Origin: Anaerolineales bacterium Chloro_02
GTDB lineage: Bacteria; Chloroflexota; Anaerolineae; Anaerolineales; Anaerolineaceae
Assembly: GCA_001603765.1 (NCBI GenBank)
Contig: LUZV01000116.1
Location: 1-8,048 of the forward strand
Length of the DNA: 8,048 bases
Direction of reading: 5' to 3'
The notes beneath the pieces are model-generated. The model made no database searches. It was not told the DNA's origin and saw nothing but the letters and a program-made list of their open reading frames with translations. The translations under genes and the position numbers were made by a program. This document shows positions 1-6,048 of the stretch, one piece after another (the stretch's first letter is position 1; every line of letters starts with the position of its first letter).

Positions 1-253
1 GCGTCACACTCGCCGTCCGGGTCAGATAGGGAGTGAGCGTGACGCTGGGAATAAGCGTGACCGTGCTGGTTAGGGTCGGGGTGGCAGTGGGCTGCAGCGG
101 CCCGCGGTTGATGCGCAGCAGAATCACCCCCAATAAATAACAGGGAATGGTAATCAGGATCAACAGCGTCAGCATGTAACGCGTGCGTGTGCGATTAGAA
201 ATCTCGTCCACTGAAACTCCGCCTGCGGTTCGTCTTGTCATCTGCCGCGACAT
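1..253 (-). CDS. Membrane-anchored protein with Thr/Pro-rich stalk (5' part only)
   Basis: The reading frame is open from an ATG at 253 to the window edge, giving 84 residues of N-terminus with the rest missing. A basic segment (RTRTR, residues 21-25) precedes one hydrophobic helix at about 27-47, so the N-terminus should be cytoplasmic. After it comes a low-complexity Thr/Pro/Val/Leu stretch (about 52-84, with TATPTLTSTVTLIP) that looks like an extracytoplasmic stalk or linker. Such stalks are common in surface and cell-wall-associated proteins of Anaerolineae. The functional domain lies outside the window, so no function can be assigned. A second in-frame ATG at 241 is an alternative start. 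Neither start has a clear Shine-Dalgarno sequence. The gene lies 90 bases downstream of the dehydrogenase gene on the same strand. Confidence 0.6.
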   Translation of the reverse strand, partial: MSRQMTRRTAGGVSVDEISNRTRTRYMLTLLILITIPCYLLGVILLRINRGPLQPTATPTLTSTVTLIPSVTLTPYLTRTASVT

Positions 254-269
254 CCGGCAAATTTAGTCA

Positions 270-275
270 ATTATA
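270..275 (-). promoter_or_regulatory. Possible -10 element for the left-edge membrane protein
   Basis: A perfect TATAAT hexamer reads on the minus strand 16 bases upstream of the ATG at 253. I could not find a good -35 at 16-18 bases spacing, so this is a weak promoter candidate. If used, the leader before the 253 start would be only about 10 bases. The gap 254-343 otherwise shows no convincing terminator for the dehydrogenase gene. Confidence 0.25.
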
Positions 276-343
276 GCCCACCCTCAGCAGGTATGGTTTA
301 ATTTGGCTTAATTTTTCTTGCAAGCTGCAGGCGTCTTACACCG

Positions 344-1765
344 CTACGCGAGGTCGAAGATCTTCCCAGGGTTCAGGATATTGTTAGGGTCGAGGGCTTT
401 CTTCAGCGTGCGCATCAGCTCCAGCTCTTCTGGGGCGACCACGTCCTGATAATAAGCTTTCCTTTTGATCCCAATGCCGTGCTCGCCGCTCAGCTTGCCG
501 CCGAGCGCCATCACGACCTGGTAAAGCCGTTTCACAACCTTATCCTCCAGCTCATACCACGCCTCCAGCGCCATTTCAGGCGGCTTAATCAGGGTTGTGT
601 GCAGGTTGCCATCGCCGGCATGCCCGTACGAAGGCATGGAAAGCGAAAATTCCGCCGATAGTTTCGCGATTTCCTCAGTCAGCGCCGGGATTTGCGCGAT
701 TGGAACCACAATATCCTCCAGGCTTTGATGGGGCGAATAGACTTTGAAAGCCTCAGCGATGTTGCGCCGCACAGCCCAAACTCGTTCCTGGGTGGTGTAG
801 TTATCGGCAACATACACCTCAATCGCCTTGTTTTCCACGCACAGATCACCAATCATTTCCGCTTCGCTGTCCACTTGCTCCTGGGTGGTGCCGTCCACCT
901 CTATCAGGAGCATCGAGCCGCAACTTTCATAGTCGAGGTGTTCATTGAGATACTTACAAGACGTCTCAACAGACAGCCGGTCCATAAACTCAATCGAGGT
1001 CGGCACGATACCCAATTTGCTGAGGATCATCGGAACGATCTCGATCGCGCTTTGCACGTCCGGAAACAGCACTAAAAGGTCCGTCTTTGCCTTCGGGAGA
1101 GGTGTCAGCTTGATGGTGGCGCTGGTTACGATCCCCAGCGTGCCCTCCGAGCCGATATACAGGCGCTTGAGGTCATAGCCCGATACATCTTTGACAATCT
1201 TCCCGCCAATTTTGAGGATGTCGCCCAAAGGCGTGACTACTTCCATTCCGGTGATATAGCGATCCGTTACGCCATATTTAATCGCCTTGCCGCCGCCGGC
1301 GTTTTCAGCGATGTTGCCGCCGATCTGGCATGACTCAAGGCTCATCGGGTAGCCCGCGAAAAACAAGCCGTCGTCCTCCACAATCGCGTTGATTTCGTTG
1401 GTCACGATGCCCGCCTGCACTTCGATCATCATATTTTGCAGATCAACGTCAAGCACTTTGTTCATTTTTTCAAAAGCCATCAAAATGCCGCCGTGCAGCG
1501 GGATTGCCCCACCCGAAAGACCCGAACCCGCGCCGCGCGGCGTGACCGGAACCAGGCGCGCGTTGGCGAGCTTCATGATCTCCGCCACCTGCAGGGTGCT
1601 GGTGGGGGTGACAATCACCTCCGGCATGCCTGAAAATTGATCCTTTGGGGTTTCGTCGTGCGAATAGGCTTCCAGTTTTTCCGCGTCCAGGATAACGTTT
1701 GCGGCGCCAACAATTTGGGTTAATTCCGCGACAATCTCAGGGGTGATTGGGTTAAATTTGGTCAT
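344..1765 (-). CDS. lctD: FAD-linked 2-hydroxyacid (lactate/glycolate) dehydrogenase, GlcD/LctD family
   Basis: This 473-residue flavoprotein should oxidise lactate or a similar 2-hydroxyacid to the 2-oxoacid and pass electrons to the adjacent ETF. The N-terminal half is an FAD_binding_4 (PCMH-type) domain: PRGAGSGLSGG at 77-87, GGNIAENAGGG at 149-159 and YIGSEGTLGI at 203-212. The C-terminal half is an FAD-oxidase_C domain with GHAGDGNLH at 381-389, whose histidines bind metal in the family, SGEHGIGIKRK at 426-436, and the terminal DPNNILNPGKIF. The length is normal for GlcD/LctD. The ATG overlaps the etfA stop by four bases (ATGA) and is preceded by GAGGAG. The etfB-etfA-dehydrogenase order is that of A. 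woodii lctBCD, which favours lactate, but glycolate or another 2-hydroxyacid cannot be excluded. No GlcF-type iron-sulfur subunit or lactate permease is visible nearby. Confidence 0.88.
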   Translation of the reverse strand: MTKFNPITPEIVAELTQIVGAANVILDAEKLEAYSHDETPKDQFSGMPEVIVTPTSTLQVAEIMKLANARLVPVTPRGAGSGLSGGAIPLHGGILMAFEKMNKVLDVDLQNMMIEVQAGIVTNEINAIVEDDGLFFAGYPMSLESCQIGGNIAENAGGGKAIKYGVTDRYITGMEVVTPLGDILKIGGKIVKDVSGYDLKRLYIGSEGTLGIVTSATIKLTPLPKAKTDLLVLFPDVQSAIEIVPMILSKLGIVPTSIEFMDRLSVETSCKYLNEHLDYESCGSMLLIEVDGTTQEQVDSEAEMIGDLCVENKAIEVYVADNYTTQERVWAVRRNIAEAFKVYSPHQSLEDIVVPIAQIPALTEEIAKLSAEFSLSMPSYGHAGDGNLHTTLIKPPEMALEAWYELEDKVVKRLYQVVMALGGKLSGEHGIGIKRKAYYQDVVAPEELELMRTLKKALDPNNILNPGKIFDLA

Positions 1766-2766
1766 GATTTTCTCTCCTCAAGGCGGGAAATTAATTCTGG
1801 CAAAACCTGAAAGGCGTCCCCAACAATCCCAAAATCTGCCACCTGAAAGATCGCGGCATTAGGATCGGTGTTGACCGCCACAATCGTTTCGGAGGTCTTC
1901 ATCCCTGCCAGGTGTTGGATCGCGCCCGAAATGCCCATCGCGATGTAAAGTTTAGGCAAGACGGTTTTGCCGCTCAGACCGATCTGCTGGGGGTAACGCG
2001 CCCAGCCGCGGTCAACCGCGTCTCGCGAAGCGCCAACCTTTCCTCCAAGCAACCGCGCCAGGTCGTGCAGTTGGACGAAGTTGTCGGCTTTTTTCATGCC
2101 CCTACCGCCAGCCACGATCACATCGCTATCCTGGAGGTTGCTTTCGTCCGCAGCTTCCGCTTTAAAAGAAAGCCGCATCACACGCTTGTCCAACAGCTCG
2201 GGCTTTAATTGAACCTGTTCAATTTTTCCAACGCGAGATGGATCCTCCGGCAGGGGTTGGGTGGAGCGCGGTCTCACGGTTGCCATCTGCGGGCGGTGAT
2301 TAGGCGTTTTAATCGTAGCCAGGATGTTGCCGCCGATCGCCGGGCGGGTTTGGAGCAGGTCGCCAGTCGCGAGGTCGATCTGCAAATCGGTGCAGTCTGC
2401 CGTCAATCCGGTATGCAGCCGCATTGCCGCGTGGGGCATCAGCGTGCGCCCATTATTGGTGGCAGCCGCCAGGATGATGTTCGGCTTTCGCTGCTCAACC
2501 AAATCCAAGAGCACATTGCTGTAAGTTTCCACAATAAAGGCTTCCAAAGCAGGGTCTTGCACGCTGATCACCAGATCAGCGCCGTGAGAGATCAGACTGT
2601 TTAACTCAGCATCGCCGACCTTCGCGCCAATCAACACCGAAACGAGCTGTTCTCCGCAGGCATCCGCCAGGCTTCTGCCTCTCGCCAGCAGTTCAAAGGA
2701 TACGGGTTTCAGTTTGCCTTCAAACGCTTCCGCGATCGTCCAGACGTTTGTAAATTTATCGCTCAT
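1762..2766 (-). CDS. etfA: Electron transfer flavoprotein alpha subunit
   Basis: This is a 334-residue ETF alpha subunit, which partners EtfB and carries the FAD that exchanges electrons with the dehydrogenase. Residues about 7-170 form the N-terminal ETF domain. The C-terminal FAD domain shows the family signature clearly: AGGRGM at 219-224, GASRDAVDRGW at 245-255, QIGLSGKTV at 261-269, GISGAIQHLAGM at 278-289, NTDPNAAIF at 299-307 and DFGIVGD at 311-317. The start overlaps the etfB stop (ATGA at 2766-2763), with GGAGGAGAG upstream inside etfB. There is no N-terminal ferredoxin domain and no CxxCxxC motif, unlike the A. woodii LctC subunit. Co-translation with etfB and the dehydrogenase gene indicates one complex. 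Confidence 0.95.
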   Translation of the reverse strand: MSDKFTNVWTIAEAFEGKLKPVSFELLARGRSLADACGEQLVSVLIGAKVGDAELNSLISHGADLVISVQDPALEAFIVETYSNVLLDLVEQRKPNIILAAATNNGRTLMPHAAMRLHTGLTADCTDLQIDLATGDLLQTRPAIGGNILATIKTPNHRPQMATVRPRSTQPLPEDPSRVGKIEQVQLKPELLDKRVMRLSFKAEAADESNLQDSDVIVAGGRGMKKADNFVQLHDLARLLGGKVGASRDAVDRGWARYPQQIGLSGKTVLPKLYIAMGISGAIQHLAGMKTSETIVAVNTDPNAAIFQVADFGIVGDAFQVLPELISRLEERKS

Positions 2767-3569
2767 ATCAGCTTTCTCTCCTCCAGGAAGTTGATCAGGT
2801 CATCCACCGCCGTGCTCACATCCTTATCCTCTTTGATCGTTCTCATCTGCCCGTTGCGGGTCACCTTTGGCGATTTAGTAGAAACCACCCGCGTGGGCGA
2901 GCCCTTCAGCCCGAGATACTCTCTTTTTAAGTTAAGATCCTCCGCCGTCAGCACCGGGATATCAACCGTCTTCGCGCGTTTTTTGCCGCGCAGCGTGGGC
3001 AGCCTTGGATAGCTGATCTCTTTTACCACCGTAAGCAGACAGGGCAAAGGCAGCCTCAGCGTTTCGATTCCTTCTTCAACAGAACGCTCCACCGTAATGG
3101 TTCGCTGCTCAGGGTCAAGCTCATTTACTTTGCGCACATAAGTTGCCAGCGGGATGTCCAATCCGGCAGCAAGATTAGGACCCACCTGACCTGTATCGCC
3201 GTCCGTGGCGCGTTCACCAGCCAAAATCAGGTCAAAGTCGCCAATGTGTTGGATGGCGTTCATCAAAACGTAAGCCGTCGCCCAGGTGTCCGCGCCAGCA
3301 AACGCCCGGTCAGAAAGGATATATCCCTCGTCGCAGCCCATCGAAATTGCCTCTTTTAAGGCTTTGACAGCGTTAAGCGGCCCCATCGTCAGCACAGTTA
3401 CCACAGCGCCGTACTTTTCTTTAAGCATCAGGGCTGTTTCGATGGAGTAGAGATCCAGAGGGTTGACTATGCTGACCACACCATCGCGCACCATCGTGCC
3501 AGTTTCGGGGTCCATCTTAACATTCCCTGTTTCCGGTACTTGCTTAATTGGAACAATAATTTTCAGCAT
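2763..3569 (-). CDS. etfB: Electron transfer flavoprotein beta subunit, bifurcating-type signature
   Basis: This is a 268-residue EtfB, beginning MLKIIVPIKQVPET as usual for the family. I chose the ATG at 3569 because GGAGGA lies ten bases upstream and homologues start here. The ATG at 3593 would add eight atypical residues (MAAEEDGF) and has only a weak ribosome site. The nucleotide-binding motif reads GERATDGDTGQVGP (118-131). The DGDTxQVGP form is typical of EtfB proteins that bind FAD in the beta subunit and take part in flavin-based bifurcation, whereas AMP-binding respiratory ETFs carry a DDDxNQTG-like sequence. The later segment YPRLPTLRGKKRAK (187-200) is also ETF-beta-like. It is the first gene of the operon, so promoter signals are expected just upstream. 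Confidence 0.94.
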   Translation of the reverse strand: MLKIIVPIKQVPETGNVKMDPETGTMVRDGVVSIVNPLDLYSIETALMLKEKYGAVVTVLTMGPLNAVKALKEAISMGCDEGYILSDRAFAGADTWATAYVLMNAIQHIGDFDLILAGERATDGDTGQVGPNLAAGLDIPLATYVRKVNELDPEQRTITVERSVEEGIETLRLPLPCLLTVVKEISYPRLPTLRGKKRAKTVDIPVLTAEDLNLKREYLGLKGSPTRVVSTKSPKVTRNGQMRTIKEDKDVSTAVDDLINFLEERKLI

Positions 3570-3611
3570 AAATCCATCTTCCTCCGCCGCCATTTTTCTT
3601 CATTCGCCAAA

Positions 3612-3639
3612 ATTGTAACCTTGAATCAGCCGGGGTCAC
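3612..3639 (-). promoter_or_regulatory. Candidate sigma70-type promoter of the etfB-etfA-lctD operon
   Basis: On the minus strand GTGACC (3639-3634, four of six to consensus) is followed after 16 bases by TACAAT (3617-3612, five of six). The predicted start of transcription is near 3605, which leaves a leader of about 36 bases containing the GGAGGA ribosome site of etfB. Another TATAAT at 3672-3667 on this strand has no properly spaced -35. Confidence 0.4.
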
Positions 3640-3711
3640 GATACGTCAAACAACACTCACCCCACAATTATAAGGGGAAGGCAGGTCAATTGGCAGTTTG
3701 AAGCGTGTATG

Positions 3712-3751
3712 GTTAATGAACTGTTAATTATTGTCGGAATCTGTTAATAAC
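3712..3751 (+). promoter_or_regulatory. Phased GTTAAT repeats, candidate operator of the PTS operon
   Basis: GTTAAT occurs three times in the same orientation at 3712-3717, 3723-3728 and 3743-3748, offset by 11 and 20 bases, so all copies face roughly the same side of the helix. The last two share the longer CTGTTAAT (3721-3728 and 3741-3748). The last copy also forms a near-palindrome GTTA-A-TAAC (3743-3751) that abuts the candidate -35 of the PTS promoter. This placement suits a regulator of EIIB transcription, possibly the RpiR protein encoded at 7739. That link is inference. Confidence 0.4.
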
Positions 3752-3780
3752 TTGGTTTTCCGAATTGTTTCCCCTACAAT
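3752..3780 (+). promoter_or_regulatory. Candidate promoter of the PTS operon, predicted leaderless
   Basis: TTGGTT (3752-3757) is followed after exactly 17 bases by TACAAT (3775-3780, five of six to consensus). Only six bases separate the -10 from the EIIB ATG at 3787, so transcription should start at or within a base or two of that codon. No Shine-Dalgarno sequence precedes the ATG, which agrees with a leaderless message. Confidence 0.5.
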
Positions 3781-3786
3781 CAGATC

Positions 3787-4290
3787 ATGGGAAAAGACTA
3801 CTTGCGAATTGATGACCGCCTTATTCATGGGCAGATTGTGATGGCATGGTGTAAGTACCTGTCCATCAAAGAAATTGTGGGTGTCGACGATAAGTTAGTG
3901 ATCAACAAGACCCTGCAATCCATTATGCTGATGGGCATTCCAGCCGTTTATAAGAAAGCCATTGTGTCCTCAGAAGATGCTAGCGCCATGCTGGCTGTAA
4001 AGCCAAATCATAACCGTCTTTTTGTGACTCGCTTCCCTCAGGATCTGGCAAAACTTACAATCGATGAATTATTGTCCTTTGAAACCGTTTATATTGGCAA
4101 CGCCGCAAAGAATCCTCAGTCGAAATATAATCTTTCGCGTGAAGGCGGCAGTATCGTCTTTGCCAGCGATGAAGACGTAGCCCTCTTTAATGAATTGACA
4201 TCTCAAGGAGTAAAGTTGGTCATACAAACTGTGCCAAATGCTCCAGCACGCACATGGGCCGAAGCCCAAAATTCAATGCGCCCAATTTAG
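3787..4290 (+). CDS. PTS mannose/fructose/sorbose-family EIIB component
   Basis: This 167-residue cytoplasmic phosphocarrier takes a phosphate from an EIIA protein and gives it to the sugar moved by EIIC/EIID. The N-terminus LRIDDRLIHGQIV matches the family signature, and His14 in RLIHGQ is the expected phosphorylated residue. The length is typical of free-standing EIIB of this family (about 160). It starts at the first ATG, immediately after the candidate promoter and without a ribosome site. Extending upstream would destroy the family-typical N-terminus. It is the first gene of the EIIB-EIIC-EIID-SIS cluster but is separated from EIIC by a terminator-like hairpin. The transported sugar cannot be read from the sequence. 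No EIIA domain is fused to it or found beside it. Confidence 0.93.
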   Translation: MGKDYLRIDDRLIHGQIVMAWCKYLSIKEIVGVDDKLVINKTLQSIMLMGIPAVYKKAIVSSEDASAMLAVKPNHNRLFVTRFPQDLAKLTIDELLSFETVYIGNAAKNPQSKYNLSREGGSIVFASDEDVALFNELTSQGVKLVIQTVPNAPARTWAEAQNSMRPI

Positions 4291-4296
4291 CAGTAC

Positions 4297-4329
4297 AAGA
4301 AGAAGTTGATTTTTAACTTCTTCTTTTTT
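4297..4329 (+). terminator. Intrinsic terminator/attenuator between EIIB and EIIC
   Basis: A perfect 11-base-pair stem (4297-4307 with 4315-4325) closes a 7-base loop and runs straight into a T tract ending at 4329. It starts seven bases after the EIIB stop. The stem is A/T-rich (AAGAAGAAGTT), so termination is probably partial, which would allow EIIC/EIID/SIS to be transcribed by read-through. Confidence 0.65.
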
Positions 4330-4352
4330 ATCCAAATCTATTCATTTTTTTA

Positions 4353-4360
4353 AAGGAGGT
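4353..4360 (+). promoter_or_regulatory. Perfect Shine-Dalgarno of EIIC
   Basis: AAGGAGGT is the full complement of the 16S rRNA 3' end and lies six bases before the EIIC ATG. It is the strongest ribosome site in the window and contrasts with the EIIB gene, which has none. Confidence 0.85.
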
Positions 4361-4366
4361 ATTCGT

Positions 4367-5143
4367 ATGTCAGTTTTGCAAATGATCCTGATTGCGCTGT
4401 TCGTTTATCTTGGCGCAATTGGATCCATCGTAGGGAACTCAATCGGTTGGTACTGTTTAGGTCGACCGCTTGTGGCATCCTTTGTGGTGGGTCTTATCAT
4501 GGGTGATGTGCAGACCGCGATGTTGGTAGGGGTTCCCCTGCAGATTGCGTATCTTGCGAACGTCACTCCAGGCGGCGCTGTTGCCTGGGATCTTTCCTTT
4601 GCCACCTATATCGGCACCGCCACCGCCCTTGCCCTAAAGGGGACGGTGGATTCCACTCCGGCCCTGATCGGTCTTGCCTTTACCGGCGCTGGTTTGGGCG
4701 GTGTTGTGGGCGGCACGATGTGGGGCATTCATTACTCACTGGATGTTTTCCTCAACCGCTGGGCGGAACGTCTTGCTGATCAGGGAGAAACCCGCAAGAT
4801 GTGGATGCCTAACCTGCTGGGTGGTCAGGCTATTGGTTTCCTGACCCGTTTCGTTCCTGCTTTTGCCGTGCTCGCTGCCATCAGCGCGGCTGGTACCTCA
4901 AGCGGATTGAATATTCCTGGCTGGTTTATCACAGGGATTTCAACCTTCGGCAGCATGATGGCTGCCCTCGGTATGGGCATCATCCTTAGTTTTCTGGTTA
5001 AGAAGGGCGTCCACTGGGCGATCTTCCTGGCAGGCTTCGTGCTGGTCACATATTTTGGTCTGAACACCATGGCTATTGCGATCGTCGGCGCCATTGTCGC
5101 GTTCATTGTCTACGCGATTGGCAACCGACAGGAGGCGTTGTAA
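4367..5143 (+). CDS. PTS mannose/fructose/sorbose-family EIIC component
   Basis: This 258-residue integral membrane protein forms the sugar channel of a mannose-family PTS together with EIID. It is strongly hydrophobic, with several helices (for example about 4-24, 36-60, 100-122, 155-175, 185-210 and 216-250). Family features include RPLVASFVVGLIMGD at 33-47, the following VGVPLQIAYLANVTPGGAVAWD at 54-75, and a Gly-rich helix AGLGGVVGGTMWG at 108-120. The length fits ManY/SorA-type EIIC proteins. The start is fixed by the perfect Shine-Dalgarno at 4353-4360. The stop is one base away from the EIID start, so the two are translated together. Substrate specificity cannot be inferred. Confidence 0.94.
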   Translation: MSVLQMILIALFVYLGAIGSIVGNSIGWYCLGRPLVASFVVGLIMGDVQTAMLVGVPLQIAYLANVTPGGAVAWDLSFATYIGTATALALKGTVDSTPALIGLAFTGAGLGGVVGGTMWGIHYSLDVFLNRWAERLADQGETRKMWMPNLLGGQAIGFLTRFVPAFAVLAAISAAGTSSGLNIPGWFITGISTFGSMMAALGMGIILSFLVKKGVHWAIFLAGFVLVTYFGLNTMAIAIVGAIVAFIVYAIGNRQEAL

Positions 5144-5144
5144 G

Positions 5145-6026
5145 ATGGCTAAAACAGTAAGCTCAAAAACACTTCGTAATTCCTTCAATCAATGGTTCTT
5201 CTGGAATGGCTGTTCTCAGCAAGCTGAATCCATGTTAGGTTTAGCTTTTGGTCAATCCATGGCTCCGGTTATCGAAGAGCTTTATGATAGCAAGGAAGAC
5301 AAAGCCGCAGCTCTTAAGCGGCATATCACGCTGTTCAACACCGAATCTCAGGTTGGTTCTGTCTGTAATGGCATCGCCATTGGTATGGAAGAACAGCTCG
5401 CGAACGGTCTGGGCACCCCCGAATCCATTCAGGAAGCTAAAGTTGCCCTGATCGGCCCAACCTCCGCAATCGGCGACTCTCTCTGGGTTGCCACCATCAT
5501 TCCCCTTCTGCTCACGATCTGCCTGACCCTTTCACAGTCGATGACCAACGCTCCCTGGATCGGCCCCGTGCTCTATATGGCAGTCTATCCTCTCGGAACC
5601 TATCTCCTCAGCTGGGCAATCTTCCGCACCGGCTATAAGGCTGGTCTGGAAGGCGTACAGCAGTTCATGGCATCCGGACAGCTCGACAAGATCATGGAAG
5701 CTGTCACCATCCTTGGGCTTATCGTTGTAGGCGGTCTCACAGCTTCTTTTGTGAACGCAAACCTGAACCTCGACATCAAAACTGCCACCCAGGTGTTTGA
5801 TGCCGCCACTCAGACCTATACTGACGGCGTTATTTCAGTCTTTAATCTGGACAATTTGCTGAATAGCGTCTTCCCAAAAATTGTTCCTTTGGCTTTAACT
5901 TTGTTGGTCTATAACCTCTACGCCAAGAAAAACTGGAAGCCGATCGCGATCATGGGTCTGATCCTTGTTTTGGCGATCGTTGTGACAGCCATTGGCTTCA
6001 TTCCTGGCATTGGAGCCTTCCGCTAA
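5145..6026 (+). CDS. PTS mannose/fructose/sorbose-family EIID component
   Basis: This 293-residue membrane protein is found only in mannose-family PTS systems, where it pairs with EIIC. The start at 5145 is chosen because GGAGG (5131-5135) lies nine bases upstream and it begins one base after the EIIC stop. A frame-open ATG at 5076 inside EIIC would add 23 basic, unlikely residues. The N-terminal cytoplasmic part holds the family pattern GLAFGQSMAPVIEELY (32-47), HITLFNTE (60-67) and MEEQLANG (81-88). ALIGPTSAIGDSLW (101-114) then leads into the membrane part, with helices at about 112-132, 140-160, 187-205, 245-262 and 267-287. The protein ends in GFIPGIGAFR. It should act in the complex with the EIIB and EIIC encoded upstream. 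Confidence 0.94.
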   Translation: MAKTVSSKTLRNSFNQWFFWNGCSQQAESMLGLAFGQSMAPVIEELYDSKEDKAAALKRHITLFNTESQVGSVCNGIAIGMEEQLANGLGTPESIQEAKVALIGPTSAIGDSLWVATIIPLLLTICLTLSQSMTNAPWIGPVLYMAVYPLGTYLLSWAIFRTGYKAGLEGVQQFMASGQLDKIMEAVTILGLIVVGGLTASFVNANLNLDIKTATQVFDAATQTYTDGVISVFNLDNLLNSVFPKIVPLALTLLVYNLYAKKNWKPIAIMGLILVLAIVVTAIGFIPGIGAFR

Positions 6027-6048
6027 ATACATTTTGGAGTAGACAAAT

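Noticed and set aside
479..2604. Several plus-strand open frames within the dehydrogenase and etfA genes
   Set aside because: All are antisense shadows of clearly conserved flavoprotein genes and encode Arg/His-rich, unrecognisable peptides.
3570..3593. Upstream ATG at 3593 as the start of etfB
   Set aside because: It adds eight residues not typical of EtfB and lacks a good ribosome site, while the ATG at 3569 has GGAGGA at proper distance and gives the family-typical MLKIIVPIKQ start.
3667..3689. TTGACC and TATAAT on the minus strand as an etfB promoter
   Set aside because: The hexamers are individually good, but only 11 bases separate them, too short for a sigma70-type promoter.
3698..3713. 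A catabolite-repression (cre-like) site before the PTS promoter
   Set aside because: TGAAGCG resembles half a cre site, but the spacing and second half do not fit.
4306..4344. A second promoter for EIIC downstream of the internal terminator
   Set aside because: TTGATT at 4306 has no acceptable -10 at 16-18 bases spacing. The region is simply A/T-rich.
5076..5144. Upstream ATG at 5076 as the start of EIID
   Set aside because: It lies inside EIIC and would add 23 Arg/Ser-rich residues. The ATG at 5145 has its own GGAGG and follows the EIIC stop by one base.
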